Shown: one piece after another, positions 20,401 through 30,547 of the stretch
Layout of the letters: the number at the start of each line of letters is the position of its first letter
Position numbering within the stretch: the first letter of the stretch is position 1
Assembly (NCBI GenBank): GCA_030549175.1
Contig: JAUKUA010000004.1
Span: forward strand, 4,650,001-4,714,000
Source of the DNA: Lasiosphaeris hirsuta
Taxonomy: Eukaryota > Ascomycota > Sordariomycetes > Sordariales > Lasiosphaeriaceae
Length of the DNA: 64,000 nt
Reading direction: 5' to 3'
Translations under genes and position numbers: made by a program
Notes under the pieces: model-generated
What the model was told of the DNA's origin: nothing
Seen by the model: only the letters and a program-made list of their open reading frames with translations
Databases searched by the model: none

Positions 20401-23400
20401 AGCCCTGCGTTTGCGGTTTGAAGGGCCACGACCCTGTGGATTGCTTCGCCGCCAGGATCATCGTTCTTGGAGAAAAGCATGAAAAGAAGGTCAAGAACGA
20501 ACGACTGGAGGCTACAAAGAAGGCCCTAGGGACTCCGAAGTGGAAATGGCTAGTCGAAAAGCTCAAGAAGGCTTCTACAACCAATACAGCCTCTAATACA
20601 GCCTCTACAGCCAAAGCCCGCTTTCCAGAACAAACTGCTCTCGCCGCAGTGGTAATGGCTGATAATCCTCGAACCCACAGCGTTTCCGCCACGCACACTC
20701 GCCGCCATCGCTTTGCCGACTCCACGATTTGGGACAACGGAGCTAATACCCACGTTGTCAATTCAGAGGACCTTCTACTCCCTGGATCTATCACGAAGGC
20801 TGACTACGACGACTGGGTCTGTGTGGGCGATAGCACCTTGAACGTTCTATCTCGGGGTGTGAGGGTTATGAGGAAGATCTGTAACGGCCCTGATGGAAAG
20901 AAGACTCTGGACCTTACGTTGAAAAACGTCGCCTTTATTCCCAATTTCCACGTCAACATCATCTCTGCCAACCTGATGAAGAAAGCCAACCTCTGGCTTC
21001 GTGGATACGACGATACAATCCAGTGGGGGCCTCCAGAAGACTCAACAACGATGATCGACCTCATCCTCCGCGAAGACCTCAATTTCGTTGAGTACTGCCC
21101 TGCCAGTCGAGGCCTCTATTCCAGTAACGCTTGTACGGTCGCTTTCCCACAAAACACAGTCAACGCCACTATCCGCAGGGTGCTCCACGGCCAACGCCGC
21201 TCCGAACAAGCCATCAAAGAAAGAGAGGCATCACCAGAGCTCTGGCACCTCCGCGCCGGCCACCTCTCCTCGGAAGCAATGGACCACCTGGTGCGCAACG
21301 TCAAGGGCGTACGGCTCGCAACAACAAGCCTGAAAGACTGCCAGTCTTGTAGGGTAGCAAAGGCGAAAAACGTGGTATCGCGAAGAGCGCCAGAGACTCG
21401 TTCCCAACAGCCGTTCTACCGTATCTCCATCGACTTCTTCATGCAACCTCGTGGCTACAACGACGACCGCTACCTTCTCCCCATTCTGGAGGAATATAGC
21501 GGTATGATCTACGGCCTCACAATGAAACGAAAGTCTGATGGGCCACCGTTGATGATCCAGTTTATAGGCTGGGTGCGCACGCAATTCGGCCTCTCTGTTT
21601 GCAAGATTAGGATAGATAACGACTCAACCTTTCTTTCCAACTGGACCCACGAACAACGCTCTCATTTCGAGAACTGGGCTTCTAACGAAGGAATCGATAT
21701 AGAGACTTCACCAGTGGCTACACCAGAGCCAAACGGAGCGGCAGAGAGGGTCGGAGGCGTAATCAAGGCCAAGGCCCGCGCAATGCTCATCGCCGCCAAC
21801 CTACCGGAGGACCTGTGGGTTGAAAGCAACCACGCCGCAATCTACCTCCTCAACCGAAGCCCTACTCAATTGAACAACTGGATCAGCCCACTGGAGGTCT
21901 TCTTGGCCTGGTTCAGAGCCCACCACCGCTGGTACGAGCCAACGCGCCTTGTACGGCTTGAGCAAGACCTACGGCCCAACTGGAGCAACCTCCACGCTTA
22001 TGGTTGCCGAGCCTACCCTCTGGAAACGCCGCTCAAAGAGAAAAGGATGAAGATTCACTACAACAATCACGCCAGGGCGCACGTTGGCTATCTGGTAGGA
22101 TATACAGCCTCAAATATCTACCGAATCTGGGTGCCAGCCTTGCAAAGAGTCATCAACTCTCGTGACGTTACTTTTGACGAAACGGTTTTCTTCGATCCAT
22201 CAGAGGAACAGAGCATCAGCCTTCCAGTGGCAACGTACGAAGGAATGGCGGAATCGCTATCGCTGCCAGATGCTCACGTCTTTGGGGATACGACCTCTTT
22301 GTTCGGAAACAACGAAGTTATCCTCGATAGTATCACCGTTGCCACCACTCCGCCAGAGCCGGAACCAGAGCCAGAAGCAGAGCCTTCAGTCCGCCAGAAC
22401 TCGGGGGTGGGGACTATCACGGCAACAGAAGGACTTCTAACGCCTGAAGGCACACCTGAGCCAACCACATATAACAAAAGCAACGGCGATTCCGAAGATG
22501 TGGCTCCAGAGCGCCAAGCTCAACGCCACAGCGAAAGGGCTACAGCAACGGCTTCAACGGCCACACCTGCAACGGCTTCAACGGCCACGCTTGCAACGGG
22601 TTCAACGACTACGCCAGCAACGGCCCCAGCGGTTTCCACCACAACCTCAGCCACGGCTTCCACCGCTCCACGACGAAGCGAAAGACTGAAGGCCATGGCC
22701 AACGCCGTTCTCCTACCTTCACCGTTGTACGACTACGAAGACGGAGATCTCCAAGCCGTCTATAGCGCCTTCGCTACGGCTGTAAGAAAGCCAGTTAGCC
22801 ACGGCGACCTACCATCACCACCCCAGTCAATTAAACAGTTGAAAAACCACCCACACGGCCAAGGGTTCCTGGAAGCCTGTCACACCGAATTGAAGGCTCT
22901 CCTAGCAAAAGGAACGTATCGGAAAGTACAACAACAACCGTTTAGCAACAGCCCCAAACCTCTACCACTCAAATGGGTGTTTTCCTACAAGATTAGGCCC
23001 AACGGTGACCTCAACTACAAAGCAAGACTTGTAGTCCGAGGCGATCTCCAGCCTCCAGGGCTTGAAGAAACCTTCGCCCACACCCTCGCAGCAAGGTCTT
23101 TGCGCACCATACTCGCCGTGGCAGCTCGGTTTAATCTTGAGGTTCGGCAATTCGACGTGGTGAACGCTTTTCTAAATAGCAACATCCGCAAAGGAGTCTT
23201 CTGCAAGATGCCTCCAAGCTTTGAAGAAGAAGGAATGATTCTGGAGTTGAACAAAGCGCTCTACGGCTTACGAGAATCCCCTCTTCTCTGGTTTCGCGAA
23301 ATCTCAGCCTTCCTCGCAGAACTACGCCTAGATCAATCAGCTGAGGAACCCTGTATCTTCGTTAACGACCACGTCCTTATCCTTTTCTACGTTGATGATA

Positions 23401-25039
23401 TTCTGGGCTTCTTTCGCGAAGAAAACAAGGCAGAGGCCTCACAGCTATTTCAGCGGATACAGGAAAAGTACGAAATGCGCGAGGAGAAGGAAGTCAAACA
23501 GTTCCTTGGCATCAGAATACTCCGCGACCGTTCGAAACGGCAAATCTTCCTAGCTCTGGACAGTTATATCGAGAAGGTTACGGCCAGATTCGGCCTCATC
23601 ACCACTACCGCACCAACACCAACGATTCCAATTCCAGCAGTTGATCTTCCACGCGCTCCACCAGGCTACAACGCAAGCCCACAGAGCGTACTCCTCTATC
23701 AAGAAAAGATTGGCTCAATCCTCTACGCCGCCGTGATGGTACGCCCTGACGTTGCTCGCGCGGCTTCAGAGCTCAGCAAGCACCTTCTGAACCCCACAGA
23801 GGCTCATCACGCCGCCGCCGACCAGTGTATTCGCTACCTCTACGGAACGCGGTACCTAGCCCTCATGTACGACGGATACAACGACGGCGAGCTTCTTGTT
23901 ATAGCCTCAGACGCCTCCTTCGCGGATGACGAGCCAACCAGACGATCCTCGCAAGGCTACGTTATCCTACTGTTTGGAGGACCAGTGGTTTGGAAGGCCT
24001 CGAGGCAAGAGACAGTCACCACATCAACCACGGAAGCAGAGCTACTAGCCTTGCAACGAACAGTTGGTGAATCAGTATCGCTACAACGGCTATTTCGCGA
24101 TATCACCCTGGACCTCGGCACTCCATTGAAAGTCTACTGCGATAACCTCCAAACCATCCGGCTTGTGGTCAACGACGGCGATAGAATCAACACCAGGCTC
24201 CGGCACGTGGATATCCAGAACATGTGGTTAAAACAGGAGTATCAGAAAGGCCTCTTCCAACTGGAATACCTTCCCACGGCCGAGATGCCAGCCGACGGCT
24301 TCACGAAGAATCTATCTCGCCAGAAATTCGAACAGTTCAGAGGCATGCTCAACTTGCAAGACATTCGGCAACTCATCGGATAAGCTGCGAATAGCTTCAT
24401 TTCCTTACACACATTCGTTTTGTAGGCCAATTGGCTAGAATTTCACTTCTTGATTCGGATTCTCTGGAGGAAACAGGTCTTGCCGTCAAAACACCAAGAC
24501 CTGGGGGGTGTGTCACACGAATCCAAGCCTCCATACCAGCGAATAGCGTCCATACCAGCGATCGGTCCGATCGCTGGTATTCTATTGAAACTACTGCGTG
24601 GATCAATTCCAGGCCTGGAATGGCCACAACAACGGACCCCATTGTACGCAGTATTTAGAGCAGTTGGAAGCCTTCGGCTTCCAACGATCGAAGAAGAAAT
24701 CAACACTCGTTTTTCCATGTTTGAGCCCTTGATACCACTACGTGCAACAATTAGCTTTAGACAAAGCTTATATGGGTGATCATGTCTGCCGTCCCAAGTT
24801 CGGGGACGTAGAAGTAGTTGCCTTGGATATGAACTTACTTTACTCTCTAGCATCTCGCCCTCTTCGTCTCCCATGTTTGGAGGGGAGAAGTAGGCGGACC
24901 AATCTCTGTTGGATGAAAAGACACGGAATATCGATGAATTGATCGCGGGGTGGGCGGACTGCTCGACTTCGCTGATCTCAACCAACCGCAGGCTCACTGT
25001 CAGCATACGCGGCCCTCTCCTGCGTGTCCCCGCTGCCAT
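17482..25039 (-). CDS. Unrecognised multi-exon host gene split by a copia element
   Basis: Exons 25039-24839, 19111-18777 and 18699-18468 join in one frame (201+335+232 nt = 256 codons). A fourth starts at 18391 (FNIHVEKLDRKTLDEAAVRA). Intron 1 has a perfect GTAAGT donor (24838) and a CTAAT..CGCAG acceptor; without the copia element it is about 100 bp. Exons near 18189-17859 and 17789-17482 form the 3' part; the join around 18270-18190 could not be resolved, so it may be damaged there. The protein is helical; the 3' part has a Gly/Ala/Val-rich hydrophobic hairpin (TIAGTLGSIVSVIAPPVGIA, then a second helix). That resembles helical membrane-inserting proteins, but no family is recognised. The start could instead be the ATG of MGDEEGEMLESK. 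Confidence 0.5.
19128..19366 (+). repeat. 5' LTR of the copia element
   Basis: TG..CA-bounded 239 bp. It contains the near-palindrome CAGCGATCGGTCCGATCGCTG (about 19165-19187) and the inverted repeat TTGGAAGCC TTC GGCTTCCAA (about 19281-19301), both also in the 3' LTR. Confidence 0.95.
19367..19384 (+). other. Primer binding site (half-tRNA iMet type)
   Basis: GTTATGAGCCCGG directly after the 5' LTR is complementary to the anticodon stem-loop of initiator tRNA-Met (GGGCTCATAAC), not to its 3' end. Known copia-type elements prime from a tRNA-iMet cleaved in the anticodon loop; this position and sequence fit that mode. Confidence 0.75.
19539..24383 (+). CDS. Copia gag-pol polyprotein
   Basis: One open frame of 1,614 aa from the ATG at 19539 (MSQKTTETKAIEAFF). 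The frame is open from 19416 but without an earlier ATG. Order: gag; a CCHC-like knuckle CVCGLKGHDPVDC; aspartic protease with WDNGANTHV; integrase HHCC (WHLRAGH..CQSC) and DDE core (SIDFF, RIDNDSTF, PEPNGAAER); a Thr/Ala/Pro-rich linker; reverse transcriptase (WVFSYKIRPNGDLNYKARLV, QFDVVNAFLN, FYVDDILG); RNase H (SDASFADD, TTEAELLAL, HVDIQNMW). Integrase before reverse transcriptase is the Ty1/copia order. No gag-pol frameshift or stop is visible, so Gag:Pol ratio must be set by another mechanism such as processing. Confidence 0.95.
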   Translation: MSQKTTETKAIEAFFRERNDWPRWQKALKWVLTTHNVLHHVNFEDLTVAGQPTLTSAPKPPNPFYFLDASKQAKLPALHDDDNEPLERTTCTEEEFTKVSGATEKTTYEASLNRYDKRIQAWEKERDRVNEVKRWIHSHVDNSVINTVEASLTLHALIAELHSYAAVDTQFEKDQAIDEYNKTLALAGRSIGAQAWLRAWIEARNNVQQVAPEEIAGIRGIRRFLNAAQHYNAPFVNLQRLQAEQQNYKGLPPDSLVSYGEVFKATLEAEGKTVGATLGGRNERGESKPCVCGLKGHDPVDCFAARIIVLGEKHEKKVKNERLEATKKALGTPKWKWLVEKLKKASTTNTASNTASTAKARFPEQTALAAVVMADNPRTHSVSATHTRRHRFADSTIWDNGANTHVVNSEDLLLPGSITKADYDDWVCVGDSTLNVLSRGVRVMRKICNGPDGKKTLDLTLKNVAFIPNFHVNIISANLMKKANLWLRGYDDTIQWGPPEDSTTMIDLILREDLNFVEYCPASRGLYSSNACTVAFPQNTVNATIRRVLHGQRRSEQAIKEREASPELWHLRAGHLSSEAMDHLVRNVKGVRLATTSLKDCQSCRVAKAKNVVSRRAPETRSQQPFYRISIDFFMQPRGYNDDRYLLPILEEYSGMIYGLTMKRKSDGPPLMIQFIGWVRTQFGLSVCKIRIDNDSTFLSNWTHEQRSHFENWASNEGIDIETSPVATPEPNGAAERVGGVIKAKARAMLIAANLPEDLWVESNHAAIYLLNRSPTQLNNWISPLEVFLAWFRAHHRWYEPTRLVRLEQDLRPNWSNLHAYGCRAYPLETPLKEKRMKIHYNNHARAHVGYLVGYTASNIYRIWVPALQRVINSRDVTFDETVFFDPSEEQSISLPVATYEGMAESLSLPDAHVFGDTTSLFGNNEVILDSITVATTPPEPEPEPEAEPSVRQNSGVGTITATEGLLTPEGTPEPTTYNKSNGDSEDVAPERQAQRHSERATATASTATPATASTATLATGSTTTPATAPAVSTTTSATASTAPRRSERLKAMANAVLLPSPLYDYEDGDLQAVYSAFATAVRKPVSHGDLPSPPQSIKQLKNHPHGQGFLEACHTELKALLAKGTYRKVQQQPFSNSPKPLPLKWVFSYKIRPNGDLNYKARLVVRGDLQPPGLEETFAHTLAARSLRTILAVAARFNLEVRQFDVVNAFLNSNIRKGVFCKMPPSFEEEGMILELNKALYGLRESPLLWFREISAFLAELRLDQSAEEPCIFVNDHVLILFYVDDILGFFREENKAEASQLFQRIQEKYEMREEKEVKQFLGIRILRDRSKRQIFLALDSYIEKVTARFGLITTTAPTPTIPIPAVDLPRAPPGYNASPQSVLLYQEKIGSILYAAVMVRPDVARAASELSKHLLNPTEAHHAAADQCIRYLYGTRYLALMYDGYNDGELLVIASDASFADDEPTRRSSQGYVILLFGGPVVWKASRQETVTTSTTEAELLALQRTVGESVSLQRLFRDITLDLGTPLKVYCDNLQTIRLVVNDGDRINTRLRHVDIQNMWLKQEYQKGLFQLEYLPTAEMPADGFTKNLSRQKFEQFRGMLNLQDIRQLIG
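24502..24510 (+). other. Polypurine tract
   Basis: TGGGGGGTG immediately 5' of the 3' LTR, the expected site for plus-strand priming. Confidence 0.6.
24511..24749 (+). repeat. 3' LTR of the copia element
   Basis: 239 bp, apparently identical to the 5' LTR, followed by the ATTAG target duplicate. Confidence 0.95.
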
Positions 25040-25127
25040 GGTGAACCGAGAACCAGAATATGGCAGTGTTTGAAAGGAAGAGTGAAGGGTAGTGGAAAGG
25101 AGGAACAGGAACAGCTAGGTACCCTAG

Positions 25128-25189
25128 GCAGGTAGGTAGGGAGGTAGGTAGGTAGGGAGGTAGGTAGGTAGGTAGGTAGGTAGGTAGGT
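25128..25189 (+). repeat. TAGG/GGTA microsatellite
   Basis: About fifteen imperfect TAGG units with occasional GGAGG. It lies roughly 90-150 bp upstream of the start of the copia-bearing host gene on the minus strand, so it may be in its promoter or 5' UTR. Confidence 0.85.
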
Positions 25190-26138
25190 TCTCAAACTCT
25201 AGTGGGTAGGTAGGCACTGATTATTTAATATTGCCATCCTCCAGTTTCACTATCAATAACGATGCAATCCCCCTAATAAGGAAATTGATAGATTATGGGT
25301 CATGACACTGAGGCGTCCAAAGGCGCATTTTGCACTTCAGTTGTACGACATCGCACAGAGCTAAGAGTCTTGTTTCTGAGGGAAAGGCAGAACCTCTTCT
25401 CTTATTGGTGGCCATTCTCTCCTGTAGGATTCTGCCCGGCCGGCACCTGCTGTACTATTGTTGCTTTGGAGTTTGATAGTCGGTAACTGGTTGCCTCGTG
25501 TCTCAGATTCTCCACTATCGCATGCAATGCGCAGGCACTACTACGTGCTTCGAGCTTGGGGTTGGTTGAGGTTGTTCCACAGCTTCAAACCCCCACTTGT
25601 TGTTTGCTCCCTCTCCTCCTGTGGTTCTTTGCCCGGTGGCGTAGGCCGCAGACAAGATCGAGCCTGGCATCGTTGGGGCCAAGTGGTCGCGACTCCGCCC
25701 AGCCGTGTCGCGATGACCGTAGGGCGCGTGGGAACGAAGGTCCCCAGTTGGCTGAGCCCGCAAGCAAGGCAAGCGAGGCAGAGGGCAGAGAGGAAGCCAG
25801 AACCTGTAATTCGATGCCGAGGGCGGCCAGCGCGGTGCACCGCACTGACAGTAGCAGATTCGGCAGTGGTGTCGAAGGTGAGGGCATCGGAGGGTCAATT
25901 CAAGGATTCTCAACCCAAGAGAGGGAGCACCCAGGAACCGAACTTTCCCCAAGCGATGGCTAATACTGCGACATGATTGGTCAGAGCGTCCATGGTGAAA
26001 ATTGCTAGCAACCAAGCAAGTCACGTGCACTGAGCATCACACAACCTTTTTTTCCATCCCAATGAAATCTGCCCAAAAACCGCCACAACAAACGCGTTGT
26101 AGTTTACTCGGGTCACAACTAACGACGGTACAAAGAAA
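25190..26138. other. No gene recognised
   Basis: GC-balanced sequence with overlapping open frames on both strands (25458-26030) that mirror each other. None has a domain or splice structure. Confidence 0.3.
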
Positions 26139-27029
26139 ATGGCCGATTCCTATGGGCCCCCGACATCTTCAGAGCTGGGTATCAATCTTACGACGCGCCG
26201 AGAGAGCGCCATAGAGCATATGGACGTGTATTGCGAAGCAGCACCAGAAACCCCGCCCACTACCACTGCCAATGAAGGGTTCGTCACATTGCAAACCTTT
26301 TGCTCGCGCTCCATTTAATGATTTACTCAATCAGCTAATTAAAAAGGGAACAAAAAAGCAGCGATGAGCTACCGACCGCTCCCCACGAAGAAGGCCTTGC
26401 TTCAGGTAAATTACGTTCTAGTCTTTTTTTCTCTTTTTTCTCTCTTTTTTCTCTCTTTTTTTTTTGCTGCCATTGTTGTCCCAGTCCACACCGCTCACAC
26501 AATATCTATCTGTCATAGTAAACAGAGGCGGGGTTGCCAGTCGCCAACGCCCAGGCTTGAAACACTGGCGCCCGATAGTCGCCAGAGACCGTCTTCATAT
26601 GGATCTCTTCTCCATGGACAAAATCCTTGATGTACTTATTGGCAATGCAAAACGCGCCTTCAGCCAAGCCATCCGCCTCACGGGCATAGTGTACGTACCT
26701 TTAATATTTATCAATCGCGGTCCCTTTGCCTCAGCTGTTATTAATGCACGTATGATACAATCTCTAGCATGACGGTGAACCTTGGCCAGATTTACTTTTG
26801 GCCACGAGCCAAGTTCCCCGGGCTAAGCAGCTTCTTAAATGGCCTTGTGGCCCTGTCTATCGGGTATACCTTTTACACTAGTTCGTTATGGTCACTTGCT
26901 CGGTGGTGTCGTACCAAAGTCGGTTCGGTTCGACGGAAACTGGATTCGCAAAAGTTGGATAAAGCGGACCGGCGAGAACTTGACGGTTGGAGGTGGCGCA
27001 TGGTTGAATGGTTTGCCGACTTAGTATGA
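26139..27029 (+). CDS. Possible small multi-exon gene or relic
   Basis: An ATG at 26139 opens MADSYGPPTSSELGINLTTR and runs about 59 codons. A second segment (26364-26402, MSYRPLPTKKALLQ) ends at a GTAAAT donor before a long T-rich tract. Further frames follow: about 26580-26690 (LFSMDKILDVLIGNAKRAF) and 26769-27029 (QIYFWPRAKFPGLSSFLNGL, basic tail, WFADLV end). The pieces look like exons in the same direction but do not join convincingly, so it may be a decayed gene. One hydrophobic helix lies near 26830-26900. No family is recognised. Confidence 0.25.
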
Positions 27030-29110
27030 TCTCCCAAATTGCTAGTATTAGCCTTTCTATGGTATCACCGGTAACTATCACTCTAACATAGAAACTTCCA
27101 CATCGCTATGAACCTTGCATGTAATTGACTCCCGAAACGCCTTACTCCCGACATGCTGGCAGTTCTTTAATTAGACATGATTGAGACAGGAATAGGTATT
27201 TAATTACCGTATCTACTAACCAGATGTACCAGGAAACCCTGGGTGAAAATATATCATCTTACTCCGATGAGACCATCTCTGTACCGTAGCGATCGTCTTT
27301 TCTCCTTTCTACCTCGAAAATCCCCCACTCTTTCCACTGGCCGCCTTACAGTCACACTGGTAAGGACTGTCATAAGCTGTCAACGCTGTCAGCGACCGTC
27401 AACAAAAAAGCAGACACGGTCACAGTCTATTGCAGTCAATTGAACAACTGTCAATTCAACACGACAATATAGGCTACAAAAGCGATTTAAATCACTCAAA
27501 TCCTTCAAAAACGCAATAAAGGATTCCAGCCAACGTATCAACCCAACAACTTGCACTGCTAGCATCCCTGGTGGCCCAGTCCCCGCTTTGCCACTTGCCC
27601 TACGCTTGCTCAAAGCGCTCCGGATCTGTCAAGCTAAGTGGGGGTGGTGATAGCTTCGCACAGATCCTTAGCACCATTGATCCTCACTCACGCCTCTGTA
27701 GTACCAATGTTGTAGGTCTGGGTTACCTCTAAAGGCATTTAGGGATCTAATAAATGAGTTAGAAGAGGATATATATATATAATTAAAATCCCAAAAGGTA
27801 TACAAGTAACCAAGTTTGAAAAGCGCCGGGTTTAGCACTTCGAAATAACCTTTTTAGTGGCATAATTACAACTGTTGCATAGTAGTTTTTCTGTATATAA
27901 ATACGCTAGTTTATTATCCTGCTAATGATAGTATATATGAGAGTGACTATTTACGATGATGGCATTAATAGAGGTGATTACTAGTAGTGAGCCCTTCTTT
28001 ATTTTGTTACTAAACATGCTGAGCGTAAGTATATAAACCGTGAGCCTAATTCTCGATCTACGGTAGCTTAGATTTTGGCTCAGAACTGGGCAGATACACA
28101 CAAACTAGACTCGGTGACCCTGAAACATAGACCCTTTGTTTAGAGCGACCATCCCCCATCCCCCTGCTCTAATAACTGGGGGCGTCGATTTTCTCTATTC
28201 CAACCTTTACCCTTGAGCCAACCATAGCACGTGGTTAATGGTACTCAGCTGTCCGTGCAGTTGTGCTAGTACCGGAACTGTCAGACCCAAGGCCGAATAG
28301 AAAGACTTAATGAAAGTGCGGCCTAGTTAAGACCTGGGAAAGTAGGAAAAGGAGATAAAACTCTTGTGAGTGCTGGTGCCGGGAGCACCGTTGAGAGATG
28401 CAGAGCACAGGATAAAGAACACCTCCGCGGAAGTCCTGTGTAAGGAGCGGGATAGTTTGGGGCGCAGGCCACAAGAGACCCCAAACCACTCTACCGTTTC
28501 CCATCCGATACTCTAGCCCAGATAGAAAAGAGCCCTGGACCACCCAGCCACTGTTCCAACATCTTGCCCTGCGACCCCCTATCCTCGTCACCCCAGCGCC
28601 TAGCAGCGTTACAAAACCCCTATATAAAGAAGGCTGGATCCCTAAACTACCTGTCCGTGGGTATATACCCAGACATTACTTTCACAGTATTAAAGCATAG
28701 CGAGGCCAATATAGGACTTTCGGAGTAATACCAAGCTTTGATAAAGTATCTATTCAGATATCTAACGTCAAAATGTTAGGCCTTGTGGCACACGAAGTGC
28801 CTTGGACCATTTGACTTATATATAAATAACGACAATTGATGGGAAAAAACCAAAGGGAATATCATGGCCTTCCGGATTTGGTAGATAGATGGGTATCAAG
28901 ACACCGTTGGAGGGACCTCCTGATGTTAGCCTGACGTCGGCCCGCGATGAGCTCCTAACTAGTTTGCGCTAGCTAGCCTGCCATCTGCGCTTTCAGATCT
29001 TGGCCTTCTTTTTTCCTTTCCATAGTAATAATATTAGATCTTTGCTCTGATGCGTGTTTGTCACGCCCAACAAAACATGACTGCACGATGAATGCTCAAT
29101 GTGCTACGAT
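27030..29110. other. Gene-poor, partly AT-rich repeat DNA
   Basis: Long AT-rich runs (for example ATATATATATATAATTAAAA near 27770) and no supported coding frame. Composition changes sharply near 28100 and 28640. It probably consists of old RIP-affected repeats. Confidence 0.35.
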
Positions 29111-29114
29111 GGTG

Positions 29115-29710
29115 TTAGGTTAGTGGCCTTTTTTGCGTGTAGCCCGCAGTAAATCCCCGTGGCTCGAACCAACCCGCTAACAGCCTGATAGGGCGGCCCT
29201 GCAGAATACCGTGTTGGAGGTGCCCCTCCCCTCTGGGGAGGTTGCCCCTCCACTAGCGCCCATGGTAAGCGAGGCCATCATCTGTGCAGGATTTGCAGGG
29301 CTTTTACCATTTTCTTTCCACACACAACAATACACACAACTATCCAGAGTTTTGGTTCCCTTGCGTGCGTGTGTGTGTCAACCCCAACATACCGCAGATA
29401 CCTTAACATCTCCATGAAACTTGCTGTTAGTGCTGACGATCCTGCTTGCGATATCCACCTTTGCGGCCCTTGCGGTCCCTGCCGGCCTACCTCCAGATCT
29501 GCTTTTCCTAGGTGTTAGCTTTCTTTCTTTCTTTCTTTCCTTTGCGAAAAAGTTTTCCTTTTACCAGGCAACAGCCAGTGGTTCGTTCTGCGTTGCTCCG
29601 TTTCGTCGTCTGTCCTTCTCTTTGATATGCCTCAACGAAGCCGTGCGTGCTCCTGTTGCAACTCTGGAAAAGCTGTGTAGCTGCTGCCACAACAACAAGC
29701 CGCTTTAACG
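29115..29710 (+). repeat. Dispersed repeat B, forward copy
   Basis: Shares ordered blocks with the reverse complement of 46915-47330: TAAATCCCCGTGGCTCG, CCTGCAGAATACCG, CTTGCTGTTAGTGC, CTGCTTGCGATATCCACCTT, TGCGGCCCTT and GTTTTCCT. It contains a TTCT microsatellite near 29520. It may be the 5' region of a retroelement, since an open frame follows. Confidence 0.6.
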
Positions 29711-29713
29711 CGT

Positions 29714-30052
29714 TTGACACAAGCCGGGCCAGTCATCTGCTCGCAACCTGCCGCCAGTGCCTCGCAAGGCAGAAGGAGAATCGCGTTATCTAACGACGAT
29801 GGTCGGCGTGTGACCCGGGCCCGCAACGCGGAGGCGCTCGATGCAGCGGAAGCCGCCGGCCCAGGAGCCATCCCCGTATTGCCCCCATTGCCAGGTGTGC
29901 GGAACCCATTGCGTGCGGGAGAGCCGAAAGATTTGATACCTATGAACGGGGTAGAGAACGTGCAGATGCATGACAAAGGTATGGTTGTTGAGTATACCCA
30001 TTACGGCGCGTTGCACGGGCAAGACGAGAAGCTTACGGTCTGTTCTTTGTAA
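29714..30052 (+). CDS. Short ORF downstream of repeat B, possibly gag-like
   Basis: 112 aa (starts MTQAGPVICSQPAASASQGR; Arg/Ala/Pro-rich, then PKDLIPMNGVENVQMHDKG). It directly follows repeat B in the same orientation, so it may be a truncated element-encoded ORF1. No motif such as a zinc knuckle is present. Confidence 0.25.
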   Translation: MTQAGPVICSQPAASASQGRRRIALSNDDGRRVTRARNAEALDAAEAAGPGAIPVLPPLPGVRNPLRAGEPKDLIPMNGVENVQMHDKGMVVEYTHYGALHGQDEKLTVCSL

Positions 30053-30547
30053 ATTCTTTTTCTTGCGGTGTACTAATAGTCTTGTAGACCAACCAGGATA
30101 AATCCCGCCTTTAGAAGGTGTTATAGAGGCGGTTAGGTTTATATTAACCGATAGAAGGAACTGCCGGCCTTCCTGGAAACTTACTTACGGGGCAGTACGG
30201 AAGAATCTCGAACTTCCTTAAGGATGTACGGAGGATTAACTCTACTTTTGCTTTCACTTCTGTCAAGGCTACGTAGACTACTAGATCTAGGGTACGCTTT
30301 ACTATTATATCGGGCCGTTGCTAGTAAGCGCGGGCTATAAAGAAGAAGTGTTCGCTTAGGCATATTTCAACTGCGTTCAGGAAGAGAGTGATCAGGGTGG
30401 CGTGCGGATTCTCGAGGGGATTTGCAGCATGGGGATAGCAAACTCTAATGTTTTCTGTATGCCCAGATAACCGGCTCAAAATGTTTTGACTCTGTTAACA
30501 GGGCAACCAAGGCTCCGATCTTGCTCAGTCACCTACGGATTTAGTTT

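Larger units (their letters stand above)
19128..24749 (+). mobile_element. Intact Ty1/copia retrotransposon, 5,622 bp
   Basis: Two 239-bp direct LTRs (19128-19366 and 24511-24749), both starting TGTCACACGAATCC and ending ACGTGCAACA, look identical by eye. A 5-bp target duplication ATTAG flanks the element (19123-19127 and 24750-24754). A primer binding site follows the 5' LTR, a G-rich polypurine tract precedes the 3' LTR, and a single uninterrupted gag-pol frame lies between. Identical LTRs and an open frame mean a very recent insertion, not yet hit by RIP. It sits antisense inside intron 1 of the surrounding minus-strand gene. Confidence 0.95.

Noticed and set aside
24443..24749. Continuation of the host-gene first-exon frame into the 3' LTR
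   Set aside because: Open only by chance. The GTAAGT donor at 24838 ends the exon and the LTR is later-inserted DNA.
26040..27029. Mating-type or peroxisomal-protein identity for the small exons
   Set aside because: No HMG, alpha-box or PEX signature was found. The segments do not join in frame.
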